Part shown: one piece after another, positions 8,918 through 18,315 of the stretch
Position numbering within the stretch: position 1 is the first letter of the stretch
Layout: each line of letters starts with the position of its first letter
NCBI GenBank assembly: GCA_017631875.1
Contig: JAGBSL010000078.1
Coordinates: 11,342-75,341 of the forward strand
Direction: 5' to 3'
Source of the DNA: Bacteroidales bacterium
GTDB taxonomy: Bacteria > Bacteroidota > Bacteroidia > Bacteroidales > UBA932
DNA: 64,000 nt
Position numbers and translations under genes: made by a program
Notes under the pieces: model-generated
The model's database searches: none
What the model was told of the DNA's origin: nothing
The model's input: the letters and a program-made list of their open reading frames with translations, nothing else

Positions 8918-9631
8918 ATGGGAATCATCGACATATTCAAGAAAAAGCAGTCGTTCATGACGGCCGGAGTCCTCAAGGGGACCACCGACCGTCATTCCCA
9001 CATACTATACGGGGTGGATGACGGCATAGCGACCCTCGAAGATTCCCTCGCAGTCCTGGCATTCCAGGAAGAGGCCGGCATCACCGACGTATGGTGCACC
9101 CCTCACATCATGGAGGACACCCCGAACACCACTGACGGCCTCCGTCAGCGTTTCGCAGAGCTCCAGCGGGCATACACCGGCGGCATCCGCCTCCACCTTG
9201 CGGCGGAGTACATGCTCGACAACCTCTTCGACGCACGCCTTGAGGCGGGTGACCTCCTCACGATGGAAGGCGACACGGTCCTTGTCGAGACATCGACCTG
9301 GAATCCACCTCCGGGCCTGTACGACGCCTTCCGCAACCTCCAGAAAGCGGGTTACCATCCGCTCTTCGCCCACCCCGAGCGCTACCGCTACCTGTCCGAG
9401 ACAGGCTACGAGAATCTCCACAAGATGGGCATACAGTTCCAGATGAACCTGGGATCCATACTCGGATACTACGGAGACACGGCCAAGGCAAAGGCCGAGT
9501 TCCTCCTCGAAAAAGGCTGGTACAGCGCCCTCGGAAGCGACTGCCACCGCCTCAAGACCATAAAGGAACACTACACCCGCGACACCCTCACGGCCAGTGT
9601 CCTGAAACATTTGACCAGATTGTCAATATAA
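8918..9631 (+). CDS. CpsB/YwqE-type PHP tyrosine phosphatase
   Basis: Metal-dependent protein-tyrosine phosphatase of the PHP superfamily that dephosphorylates BY-kinases and so controls capsule export. The 237-residue product shows the metal-ligand motifs DRHSHILYGVDDG near the start, TPHIMEDTPN, AHPERYRYL and GSDCHRLK near the end, in the order expected of the family. It begins 7 bases after the kinase stop, so the pair is co-transcribed. Identification is secure by motif and context. Confidence 0.9.
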   Translation: MGIIDIFKKKQSFMTAGVLKGTTDRHSHILYGVDDGIATLEDSLAVLAFQEEAGITDVWCTPHIMEDTPNTTDGLRQRFAELQRAYTGGIRLHLAAEYMLDNLFDARLEAGDLLTMEGDTVLVETSTWNPPPGLYDAFRNLQKAGYHPLFAHPERYRYLSETGYENLHKMGIQFQMNLGSILGYYGDTAKAKAEFLLEKGWYSALGSDCHRLKTIKEHYTRDTLTASVLKHLTRLSI

Positions 9632-9652
9632 CCTTGTCAGTAATGATGTAGT

Positions 9653-9696
9653 ACGTCATTGCGAGGAGGGACAAAGTCCCGACGTGGCAATCTTTA
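9653..9696. repeat. Second copy of the 44-bp REP-like palindrome
   Basis: Identical to 2922-2965 except one base (CAAA for CGAA). Its right arm reads into the next gene: the GTG at 9684 used as the earliest possible start of the UpxY-like protein is part of the repeat. Confidence 0.85.
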
Positions 9697-10313
9697 AAAC
9701 AAACCAAAAAGAATTGTTGCTGGACAGTACAAGACCAATTGGTAAAACCCTAAATACACCTTCTGGACGCCCGGAGACCACCTCTGCGGGTGTCCTACCT
9801 CAGTGGCATGTCCTTCGTGCGACCTACGCTAGAGAACTGAAAGTGCAGGACCAGCTTCGTGAGCACGGCATCCGCACCTTCATCCCGATGACATGGCACA
9901 AGTCCGATCCGGCGACCGGCAAGCAGAAGACCCTCGTCCCAGCCATAACCGGCCTGGTCTTCGCCCAAGCCACAAGAGAAGCCCTCGACGCATACATCCG
10001 CAGCTTCGGCGACGCCCGCCCCGTCAACTACTACTGGGACCGCACCGCAAACCGCCCCCTCACCGTCCCTGACAAGGCCATGGAAGACTTCATAGCCATC
10101 GCCTCGACCATGGACCCAGACCTGATCTACCTCACCGAGATCAGCGACAAGCTCCGTGAAGGCCAGAAGGTCATCGTCAAGGAAGGCCCCTTCAAAGGCG
10201 TTGAAGGCAAGGTCGTCCGCATCCGCAAATCCCGCCGCATCATGGTCGAGATCCCCGGCATGCTCGCCGTCGCCTCGACTTATGTGGGGGTGGGGAATGT
10301 TGAAATTATTTAA
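9684..10313 (+). CDS. UpxY-like NusG-family transcription antiterminator
   Basis: UpxY proteins bind RNA polymerase and allow it to read through long capsule operons. The 209-residue product has an N-terminal NusG (NGN) domain beginning around residue 47 (QWHVLRATYARELKVQDQL, IRTFIPMTWHK) and a C-terminal KOW motif (LREGQKVIVKEGPFKGVEGK). The first 40 residues are low in conserved features; they start at a GTG that lies inside the REP-like palindrome, so the native start may be a later TTG near 9714 or beyond. Unusually it is the fourth gene of the locus, not the first. Confidence 0.82.
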   Translation: MAIFKTNQKELLLDSTRPIGKTLNTPSGRPETTSAGVLPQWHVLRATYARELKVQDQLREHGIRTFIPMTWHKSDPATGKQKTLVPAITGLVFAQATREALDAYIRSFGDARPVNYYWDRTANRPLTVPDKAMEDFIAIASTMDPDLIYLTEISDKLREGQKVIVKEGPFKGVEGKVVRIRKSRRIMVEIPGMLAVASTYVGVGNVEII

Positions 10314-10324
10314 ACCCTAACATT

Positions 10325-12238
10325 ATGGGAAGACTAATAAAGATTCTTAACCAGTACGTAAGCAAGTATATCAGCACGCGTGTAATTTTCGCTGTCGATA
10401 TGATTTTGTCATTCCTGGCATCACTGCTTGCGATCCTTGCCACCAAGCTCTTCATTCCGATAGACCTTCTTGGCGCAGGTTCGGCCACAATATGGCTTTC
10501 GACCTCATTGGTGGCCTCATTCTTTCTGATCTGGTCCCTCAGGACCTACAGGATCATCATCCGCCACATGACCATCAGAGAGTTCGGCCGCTTCGTCCTC
10601 CTCTCCTTCTTCAAGGTCCTCGTGCTCGGATTCGTATACGGCGTCGCAGTAGCAGCGGACACAAGCCTCTGCGTGCTCATGGCCTCAGACTTCCTCCTTA
10701 CCTTCGCCGGCTTCTTCTTCCTCAGAATGGCCATGCTCCTGGCGTACGATTATGTCAAGGAGAGAATGGACGTCAGAAAGAACACATTCAACGTCCTCAT
10801 CTATGGCGTAGGCGTAAAGTCAGTATCGCTCATTCCACGCCTGCAGGACTCCTCGCATTATAACATCGTCGGCTTCCTCCAGTACGGTAAAAGCAATGTC
10901 TCACACGTCATCTCAGAGAAGAAAACCTTCTACGTAAGCACAGAACAGGAGTTTGACGACGCCATAGCGGCTGTAGACGCAGACGCCATCCTCTTCGCTA
11001 CAGAGGAAGATGCCCGTCTCGAGAAAGACCGCATGATCAAGTATGCGATTGACTTGGGCATCAAGATGCTCTTCGCTCCGCCTATCGACGAGATGGTAGA
11101 CGGCAAGCCGAACCATTCCCTCAGAAACATCGAGATCGAGGACCTTCTCATGCGTCCGGAAATCAAGATCTCCATGGAAGAGATAATCGACAACTTCAAG
11201 GGCAAGACAGTCATGGTTACCGGAGCAGCAGGATCGATCGGATCCGAGCTCTGCCGCCAGCTCGCAACCTTCGGAATCAAAGAGCTTGTGCTCTATGATA
11301 ACTCCGAGACTCCTATGCACAACCTCAGGCTCGAGCTTGAAGAGAAGTTCCCTGAACTCAACTTCATCCCAGTGATCGGAGACGTCCGTCTCCTCCCACG
11401 CCTGGACTATGCATTCAGAAAATGGAGACCACAGGTAGTCTTCCACGCAGCGGCATATAAGCACGTTCCTCTCATGGAGGAGAACCCATGCGAAGCGGTT
11501 CTTGTTAACGTAGCAGGTTCACGCAACGTCGCAGACAAGTGTATCGAGTACGACGTAGAGAAGATGGTCATGGTATCTACCGACAAGGCGGTCAACCCGA
11601 CAAACATCATGGGCTGCACCAAGCGCCTGGCCGAGATCTACGTCCAGTCCATGGGACTCGCCATGGAGCAGAGCAAGAAGGCCGGCAAGACCAAGTTCGT
11701 GACCACACGCTTCGGAAACGTCCTCGGCTCCAACGGCTCAGTTATCCCACGCTTCCGCGAGCAGATCGCAAAGGGCGGCCCTGTAACAGTGACCCATCCG
11801 GAGATCACCCGCTTCTTCATGACCATCCCAGAGGCCTGCCGCCTCGTAATGGAAGCAGCGACGATGTCTACCGGCAACCAGATCTTCGTCTTCGACATGG
11901 GCGAGTCAGTCAAGATCGACGACCTCGCACGCAGGATGATCCAGCTCGCCGGCTTCACCCCTGACAAGGATATCAAGATCGAATACAGCGGCCTCCGCCC
12001 AGGCGAGAAACTCTACGAGGAAGTCCTCTCCAACAACGAGAACACCCTCCCAACCGACCACAACCGCATCCGCATAGCCAAGGTCCGCGAATACGACTAC
12101 GCCGACGCCCTTGCAGGTGTTGACGAGCTTGAGCGTCTTTCACGCGAGGTTGAGATTCCTGCCATGGTTAAGCTGATGAAGGATATTGTGCCGGAGTTTA
12201 TATCTAAGAATTCGAGGTTTGCGGAGTTTGATAAATAA
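10325..12238 (+). CDS. FlaA1/CapD-type membrane-bound nucleotide-sugar 4,6-dehydratase
   Basis: Family members (WbpM, PglF, CapD) convert UDP-GlcNAc to a 4-keto-6-deoxy sugar. The 637-residue product has four membrane helices in the first 140 residues, a linker Rossmann fold, and the catalytic SDR domain from about residue 295 (VTGAAGSIGSEL). The segment STDKAVNPTNIMGCTKR has Met in place of the usual SDR Tyr, as in FlaA1-type enzymes. With the DegT aminotransferase and small phosphoglycosyl transferase at the far end of the locus it suggests a 4-amino-6-deoxy sugar as first residue; that pathway is inference. Codon use is still GC-rich here, and it drops sharply after this gene. Confidence 0.87.
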   Translation: MGRLIKILNQYVSKYISTRVIFAVDMILSFLASLLAILATKLFIPIDLLGAGSATIWLSTSLVASFFLIWSLRTYRIIIRHMTIREFGRFVLLSFFKVLVLGFVYGVAVAADTSLCVLMASDFLLTFAGFFFLRMAMLLAYDYVKERMDVRKNTFNVLIYGVGVKSVSLIPRLQDSSHYNIVGFLQYGKSNVSHVISEKKTFYVSTEQEFDDAIAAVDADAILFATEEDARLEKDRMIKYAIDLGIKMLFAPPIDEMVDGKPNHSLRNIEIEDLLMRPEIKISMEEIIDNFKGKTVMVTGAAGSIGSELCRQLATFGIKELVLYDNSETPMHNLRLELEEKFPELNFIPVIGDVRLLPRLDYAFRKWRPQVVFHAAAYKHVPLMEENPCEAVLVNVAGSRNVADKCIEYDVEKMVMVSTDKAVNPTNIMGCTKRLAEIYVQSMGLAMEQSKKAGKTKFVTTRFGNVLGSNGSVIPRFREQIAKGGPVTVTHPEITRFFMTIPEACRLVMEAATMSTGNQIFVFDMGESVKIDDLARRMIQLAGFTPDKDIKIEYSGLRPGEKLYEEVLSNNENTLPTDHNRIRIAKVREYDYADALAGVDELERLSREVEIPAMVKLMKDIVPEFISKNSRFAEFDK

Positions 12239-12268
12239 TGCAATTCTAATTCATATTTCATTTTTAAA

Positions 12269-13786
12269 ATGAATCAACTAAAGTCAGGCGTAGTTTTAAA
12301 TTACATATTAATTCTTTTCAATACTCTAGTAGGTCTGGTTTATACTCCATATATGCTACGCATGATGGGGCAGAGTGAATATGGGTTATATGCATTGGTT
12401 GCATCTGTAATATCATATCTTACAATTCTTGATTTAGGTCTAGGTAATGCAGTAATACGATATACTGCTAAGTTTCGAGCAGAGAATAAAATGCAAGAAC
12501 AGTATGAAATGTTTGGAATGTTTTTTATTCTCTATCTAGCTATTGGAATTATAGCTCTCTTTGCCGGCTGTGCTTTATGTTTCAATGTTGACTCTATATT
12601 TGGCTCAACAATGACAATCGCAGAGTTAGAGAAAGCACGTATTATGCTGATAATGCTTGTTTTTAATCTGGCTTTTACATTTCCTATGAGCATTTTTGGA
12701 TCCATAATCACAGCATATGAAAGGTTTGTTTTTCCTAGGATTGTAACAATCATAAGAATTATCTTGAATACTATAGTCATGGTTGTTTTGTTGAAAATGG
12801 GTTATAGAGCAATAGCAATGGTTATCGTTCAAACTGTTTTCAACCTTCTTACCTTATGTTTAAACTATATTTATTGTAAGAAAAAACTTCATATCAAGAT
12901 TTGTTTCGGAAAGTTCAATTGGAGTTTGCTAAAAGAAATCGCAATATATTCGTTTTGGATTTTTTTGAATGTAATTATGGATAAAGTATACTGGAGCACA
13001 GGACAATTTGTTTTAGGGGCGCTGGTCGGCACGATTGCAGTTTCAGTATTTGCTGTGGCAATTCAGTTGCAACATCTATACATGCAATTCTCCTCTGCTA
13101 TTTCAAGTATATTTTTACCTAAAGTTACCGCATTAGTCGCATCTGCAAGTAGTGATAAAGAGATTTCAGATTTGTTTATTAGAACAGGTCGAATTCAGTT
13201 TATTGTGATGGCATTTATACTATCTGGTTTTGTCGTTTTTGGAAAACAATTTATTTTACTTTGGGCTGGTGTAGAGTATGTCGATGCCTATGTAATTTGC
13301 ATTCTATTTTTTGTTTCACTGTTGATTCCACTGATTCAAAATTTAGGAATTACAATACTTCAGGCTAGGAATCAGATGAAATTTAGAAGCCTTTCTTATA
13401 TAGTAATAGCAGTATTTGCCTTATTGCTACAGATCGTATTTGCAAAGAAATGGGGTGGAATAGGTTGTGCAATAGCTGTTTCTGGTGCATTATTATTAGG
13501 CCAAGGACTTATTATGAATATATACTATACATTAAGGCAGGGAATTAACATATTAGAGTTTTGGAGGGAAATATTAAAGATGTCGATTGTTCCAGTGACT
13601 TTCATCTTAATTTCTTTGTTTGTTTTTCAACATATTAAACTGACTAACTGGTTAAGTTGGATTGCGGCCGTTATAGGATATTCTTTACTTTATATCCCTC
13701 TTTTCTGGAAATTTAGCATGAATCAATACGAACGAGCTATCATACTAACTCCAATTAAAAAGATATTCCAAAAAATCTTTAAATGA
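12269..13786 (+). CDS. Wzx-like oligosaccharide flippase
   Basis: A MATE/MOP-superfamily membrane protein that would flip lipid-linked repeat units to the periplasm. The 505-residue product is almost wholly hydrophobic with about 12-14 predicted helices and begins NYILILFNTLVGLVYTPYML, a polysaccharide-synthase-type N-terminus. It opens the AT-rich block and overlaps the next gene by 4 bases, so translation is coupled. Confidence 0.85.
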   Translation: MNQLKSGVVLNYILILFNTLVGLVYTPYMLRMMGQSEYGLYALVASVISYLTILDLGLGNAVIRYTAKFRAENKMQEQYEMFGMFFILYLAIGIIALFAGCALCFNVDSIFGSTMTIAELEKARIMLIMLVFNLAFTFPMSIFGSIITAYERFVFPRIVTIIRIILNTIVMVVLLKMGYRAIAMVIVQTVFNLLTLCLNYIYCKKKLHIKICFGKFNWSLLKEIAIYSFWIFLNVIMDKVYWSTGQFVLGALVGTIAVSVFAVAIQLQHLYMQFSSAISSIFLPKVTALVASASSDKEISDLFIRTGRIQFIVMAFILSGFVVFGKQFILLWAGVEYVDAYVICILFFVSLLIPLIQNLGITILQARNQMKFRSLSYIVIAVFALLLQIVFAKKWGGIGCAIAVSGALLLGQGLIMNIYYTLRQGINILEFWREILKMSIVPVTFILISLFVFQHIKLTNWLSWIAAVIGYSLLYIPLFWKFSMNQYERAIILTPIKKIFQKIFK

Positions 13787-14991
13787 TAAGAATCTCCGAT
13801 AAACACAATTGTTGTGGATGTTCTGCGTGTGTACAGATTTGTCCAAAACAGTCTATAACCTGTGAATATGATAGGCAAGGATTTTTCTATCCAATCGTAA
13901 ATGAGGCTACTTGTATCAACTGTGGTTTATGCGAGAAAGTATGTCCTGTACTTAATCATAGTACAGCCAAGTTACCTTTAGAGGTGTATGCGGCTTTGAA
14001 TATTAATCCAGATATTCGTAGAAATAGTTCATCAGGAGGAATTTTTACTAATTTAGGTGAATGGGTGATCACACAAGGAGGCGTAGTTTTTGGTGCTTCT
14101 TATGATGATAAATGGTTGGTTGAACATACATGTGTTGAGTCTGTTGAAGGTTTGATAAAACTAATGGGGTCAAAGTACCTTCAAAGTAGGATTGGAAATT
14201 CATATATACATGTACGCCAATTTTTGGAAAGCGGAAGAATCGTGTTATTTACTGGTACCCCTTGCCAAGTTGCAGGTCTAAAAAGATTCTTGAGGAAAGA
14301 ATATGACAATCTAATAACAGTAGATATAGTTTGCCATGGAACTCCAAGTCCCCTTGTGTGGCAAAAGTATTTAGAGCACATTTTAGGTGAAAAGTATTCA
14401 AACATTATTAAGAATATAACTTTTAGAGATAAGTCAACCGGTTGGAAAAAGTATAGTTTTGTAGTGCATGGTAATGATACCATAGAAAGGATTACAAGTG
14501 AAAGTGCTACAGGAACGATATTGTTTTCAGAAACATTAGATAAAAATCTCTTTATGCAGTCATTTTTAAAAAACCTATCGATACGACCGTCATGTACTCA
14601 ATGTCCAGCAAAATCTGGACGATCAGGAAGTGATATAACTTTAGGTGATTTTTGGGGTATAGGGAATGTTCATCCAGAATGGGATGACGACAAAGGTACT
14701 TCGCTTGTTCTTATTAATAGTAATAAGGGTAAATCACTTCTGTTTTCATGTGCTGAATCGTTATCTTTATTAGCAACGAACTATCATGTTGCATTGAAAG
14801 GCAACCCGTCTATTAAATTTAGTAGTAGAGCAAGTAAATACTCTTCAAAGTTTTGGGAGTGTTTCTATTCTTCAGGCTTCGCTGAAGTCCCAGTGATTAT
14901 AAGAAAATGTAGACCTTCAATTTTAAAGAAGTGTAAATCATTATTCATTTATTACTATCGTGCTGTTTGTAAAAGAATTATAAGCAAATGA
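13783..14991 (+). CDS. FrhB/F420-hydrogenase-beta-like ferredoxin-domain protein of glycan loci
   Basis: Proteins of this type accompany polysaccharide pyruvyl transferases in glycan clusters; their reaction is not settled. The 402-residue product begins with two 4Fe-4S motifs (CCGCSACVQICP and CINCGLCEKVCPV), followed by FrhB N- and C-domain signatures (GTPCQVAGLKRFL, DIVCHGTPSPLVW) and a further Cys pair (CTQCPAKSGRSGSD). It overlaps both neighbours by 4 bases (ATGA junctions), and its downstream partner is the pyruvyl transferase, which is the expected pairing. Confidence 0.82.
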   Translation: MIRISDKHNCCGCSACVQICPKQSITCEYDRQGFFYPIVNEATCINCGLCEKVCPVLNHSTAKLPLEVYAALNINPDIRRNSSSGGIFTNLGEWVITQGGVVFGASYDDKWLVEHTCVESVEGLIKLMGSKYLQSRIGNSYIHVRQFLESGRIVLFTGTPCQVAGLKRFLRKEYDNLITVDIVCHGTPSPLVWQKYLEHILGEKYSNIIKNITFRDKSTGWKKYSFVVHGNDTIERITSESATGTILFSETLDKNLFMQSFLKNLSIRPSCTQCPAKSGRSGSDITLGDFWGIGNVHPEWDDDKGTSLVLINSNKGKSLLFSCAESLSLLATNYHVALKGNPSIKFSSRASKYSSKFWECFYSSGFAEVPVIIRKCRPSILKKCKSLFIYYYRAVCKRIISK

Positions 14992-16058
14992 GAATTGGAA
15001 TAAATACGCAAATGCTTGCTACCAATTATGGTGGTATACTTCAAAATTTTGCTCTTCAAAAAGTACTTAAAAATTTAGGACACGAGGTTGTAACTTTTGA
15101 TATAGGTAAATACTCTTGGTTCGAATGGATTATAGATTCATCTAAAGTTTTGGTCAAGAAAATCCTTGGAAGGAAATCAACCTTTAACAAGTCACCTATA
15201 TATAGAAAAAAAATAGAGTCACCTCTAAGAAGATTTGTATATAAGAATATAAGTTTGACTACGCCAAGGACTAAGTTTCTTCATAGAGGGCTTATATCTA
15301 AATATGCCATAGACACGATTATAGTTGGTAGCGATCAAGTTTGGCGACCTTGTTATAATAAGCGAATAGAAGATATGTTTCTGGCATTTGCGCAAGATGA
15401 CAAAGTCAGGAAGATTGCATATGCTGCATCATTTGGAACAGATTTCTGGGAATTCACTCCATTTCAGACAAAGAAATGTTCTAGTTTGGCTATGAATTTT
15501 CACGCAATTTCTGTTAGAGAGAAAACAGGAGTTGAATTATGTGATAAATATTTAGGCGTAAAGGCTACACATGTTCTTGATCCAACGCTTTTATTATCAG
15601 TTGAGGATTATACGACTTTATGTACCTCTATACCCAAACGTGCTCCATTTGTATTTGCTTATATATTAGATAAAAGCGATGCTATAGAAACAAAAATACG
15701 TGCTTTTGCAACTTCACAAGGACTAGACTGTGTTATTTTAAGCGCAGGAAGGGAAATTGATCATAATGATTCTATAGAAAAGTGGCTTTCAAATTTCAGG
15801 GATGCTAAGTACGTTATAACAGATTCTTTCCATGGGACAGTCTTTTCAATCATTTTCAACAAAGATTTCAGTGTAATAGGAAATTCGCAAAGAGGAAATA
15901 GTCGCTTTAGTAGTTTGCTTGATTTGTTAGGACTTCAGGATCAATTTTTACTTGAGTTCTCTTGTATTCCTTGTTCTGTTAATTGGAAGCATGTAAGTGC
16001 CGTATTAGACGTAGCGAAACAAGAATCTTTATCCTGGTTAATTTCGTCATTAGAATAA
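14988..16058 (+). CDS. Polysaccharide pyruvyl transferase family protein
   Basis: PF04230-like enzymes move pyruvate from PEP to a sugar, giving an acidic ketal on the polymer. The 356-residue product shows TNYGGILQNFALQKVLKNLG at the start, VGSDQVWRP, YAASFGTD, AISVREKTGVELC and VITDSFHGTVFSIIF, the usual motif order. It is translationally coupled to the FrhB-like gene upstream and is AT-rich like its neighbours. Confidence 0.85.
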   Translation: MRIGINTQMLATNYGGILQNFALQKVLKNLGHEVVTFDIGKYSWFEWIIDSSKVLVKKILGRKSTFNKSPIYRKKIESPLRRFVYKNISLTTPRTKFLHRGLISKYAIDTIIVGSDQVWRPCYNKRIEDMFLAFAQDDKVRKIAYAASFGTDFWEFTPFQTKKCSSLAMNFHAISVREKTGVELCDKYLGVKATHVLDPTLLLSVEDYTTLCTSIPKRAPFVFAYILDKSDAIETKIRAFATSQGLDCVILSAGREIDHNDSIEKWLSNFRDAKYVITDSFHGTVFSIIFNKDFSVIGNSQRGNSRFSSLLDLLGLQDQFLLEFSCIPCSVNWKHVSAVLDVAKQESLSWLISSLE

Positions 16059-16060
16059 AT

Positions 16061-17005
16061 ATGTGTCCCTTAGTTAGTATTATAGTGCCAGTTTATAATG
16101 TTGAGAAGTATTTATCAACATGTATAAATAGTATTTTGTCCCAATCGGTTTTAGATTGGGAGTTGTTGTTAATTGATGATGGCAGTAATGATCGTTCAGG
16201 CTTTATATGTGATGATTATTCTCAGATAGATCCGCGAATTAGAGTTTTTCATTTAACAAACGGTGGAGTAAGTAATGCTAGGAACTTAGGTATTGACAAT
16301 GCTAGGGGAAAGTGGTTGTGTTTTGTGGATGCTGACGATTGTTTGGATAGTAGGTCAATAGATTTATGTCTCAAGTACGAAGATTGTGATTTAATTCGCT
16401 TTTCGATGGAATATGTTTATAGTGAGGAAAGTGTTAATAATCGTTCATATAACTTAACTTCTTATACTTCCAAAAGTGATTTTTTATATGATATAATCTC
16501 TCGTAACACGATATTGGGAGTTTGTGCAGGTTTTTATAAACGTGATTTATTTGAACAATATAAAATTAGATTTAATCCAGAAATTTCTTTGGGTGAGGAC
16601 TGGTTAGTTTTTGCACAACTTGTTTATAGGGCAAACCTTTTTGCTGTCGATACAAACTGTTATTATAAATATAATAAACAGAATGACGCATCTTGTACCC
16701 ATGCAATGAGTCTCGCAAAACTCTCTTCATTAAATATGGCTAGTACAATTATTTGCGAAATGTTTAGTGGGAATCTTTGCAATTTGCGTACTGCTAAAGC
16801 GATATCTTCTTGTAGAGCAAAAATTGGCTATCAGATATTTCTTTCTAAAGTACTCGATGATTCTGATTTCATTTGCTTAAAAAAGCAAATGAAATTATCA
16901 CTCAAAGAAATTTTAATATCAGATTTAGAGATTCAACAAAAAGTTCTACTAATACTGGTTTTAATAGGCTGTAGGAAAATTATATTCAAATTATTACGCA
17001 GTTAA
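16061..17005 (+). CDS. Family 2 glycosyltransferase
   Basis: A GT-A fold inverting transferase that adds one sugar of the repeat unit at the cytosolic membrane face. The 314-residue product starts with VSIIVPVYNVEKYLSTCINS, then LLIDDGSNDRSG, NGGVSNARNLGIDNARG and the metal-binding FVDADD. I start it at ATG 16061, three bases after the pyruvyl transferase stop; the longer frame from 15983 would add a basic 26-residue extension overlapping that gene. The donor and acceptor sugars cannot be read from sequence. Confidence 0.87.
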   Translation: MCPLVSIIVPVYNVEKYLSTCINSILSQSVLDWELLLIDDGSNDRSGFICDDYSQIDPRIRVFHLTNGGVSNARNLGIDNARGKWLCFVDADDCLDSRSIDLCLKYEDCDLIRFSMEYVYSEESVNNRSYNLTSYTSKSDFLYDIISRNTILGVCAGFYKRDLFEQYKIRFNPEISLGEDWLVFAQLVYRANLFAVDTNCYYKYNKQNDASCTHAMSLAKLSSLNMASTIICEMFSGNLCNLRTAKAISSCRAKIGYQIFLSKVLDDSDFICLKKQMKLSLKEILISDLEIQQKVLLILVLIGCRKIIFKLLRS

Positions 17006-17008
17006 TTT

Positions 17009-18286
17009 ATGATAAATCTTTTCGCAAATAAGAAATTTATATTTTCCATCTTCCTAATAGTTGTTTTATTGCTATTAAGGGATGTTCTAGATATAAATAT
17101 AAGCCAATATATAATCTTTGGGGCAATGTTAGTGACTGTTAGTTTGTTGCCTTATTATGATGCACTTTACTATACGTCATTTGCCTGTGGGATAATTAGT
17201 GGAGTAAATGCATATTTCTTGTTATTTGCGTATATAATTTTAATACTCAAGGATAAAAAGCCGCCAACGATTATTCAAATTTTACCTCTATTATTTTTTC
17301 TAGTTTTGGAGCTTATTAATAACGTTTTTTGGACTAATGATATAAGCTTTGCTCAATATTTACTATATGGTTCATATTTAGCTATATTTTTCTATTTCTC
17401 TTTTGTAAAGGACACACCTGAGGTTTATCAGAGGATTGTCACTTCGTTTATAATTGGATTAGCGGTTACTTTAATATTCGTATCAATTGGAATTCTAGAG
17501 AATCCTCAGCTGTTGATGATGGATGAATCTATGAGTCGTGGTAAGATGGGTTTTGCTGAAGATCTTTCGTCAACTCATTTTGTCTTGAATGCTAATAATA
17601 TAGCATATTTTTCTTGTACTATATTGGCATTTTTATTTTTGGGATATAAATCACTAGGCTGTTCCAAATTAGTTTATTATATATTGTTATTAGTCGCTCT
17701 TATATCCGGATTGCTATCCCAATCTCGAACTTGGATTTTTATAGTTTTTATAGGTGGTTTTCTTATGCTTCTTTCCTCTGATTTAAAGCAAAAGATCAGA
17801 CTTGTAATAGGCATTTTTGTGATGCTGGCAATTGTTGCAATTTCTGCTAGCGAATTGATGGATTATATTCTGACAGGTGTTATGAATCGTTTTGAAGCAG
17901 AAGATATTGGTACTGCAGGTGGAAGAACTGAGATTTTTGCTAAATATAATGAATTTATGTTTAGTAATCCGAGGTATATGTTAGGAGGTACTGGTGTATT
18001 GAAATACAGAGAGGTTGCTCATATTACGAATTCTTGTCATAATGGTACTCAGCAAGTATTTGTCAGTTATGGTTTAATTGGACTTCTTTTCTTATTTCTA
18101 TTTATTGCGAAATCATTTAAGTTGCGATGCAATCAGTGTACAATAGTTAACTACATATCATCAATCGTTCCCTTTCTTTTTATTCAAAGTATTCAATTTA
18201 TAAATCCACACTACTTGATGTTTCCTATTGCAATGTCTGCTTTGATTTTGCGCGTTCCTCAAAAGCCTATTAATCGGATTGTCTAA
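17009..18286 (+). CDS. Wzy-like O-antigen/capsule polymerase
   Basis: A 425-residue, strongly hydrophobic protein with about 11 predicted helices. The family is poorly conserved; support comes from topology, a large polar loop with GGRTEIFAKYNEFMFSNPR near residue 305 and SCHNGTQQVFVSYGLIGLLF near 345 (the Wzy_C-type pattern with a conserved histidine), and its place between glycosyltransferases with a flippase in the same cluster. It would join repeat units in the periplasm. It starts 3 bases after the preceding gene. Confidence 0.75.
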   Translation: MINLFANKKFIFSIFLIVVLLLLRDVLDINISQYIIFGAMLVTVSLLPYYDALYYTSFACGIISGVNAYFLLFAYIILILKDKKPPTIIQILPLLFFLVLELINNVFWTNDISFAQYLLYGSYLAIFFYFSFVKDTPEVYQRIVTSFIIGLAVTLIFVSIGILENPQLLMMDESMSRGKMGFAEDLSSTHFVLNANNIAYFSCTILAFLFLGYKSLGCSKLVYYILLLVALISGLLSQSRTWIFIVFIGGFLMLLSSDLKQKIRLVIGIFVMLAIVAISASELMDYILTGVMNRFEAEDIGTAGGRTEIFAKYNEFMFSNPRYMLGGTGVLKYREVAHITNSCHNGTQQVFVSYGLIGLLFLFLFIAKSFKLRCNQCTIVNYISSIVPFLFIQSIQFINPHYLMFPIAMSALILRVPQKPINRIV

Positions 18287-18315
18287 AATATGTAATTCCT
18301 ATTTTTATAAAAGTC

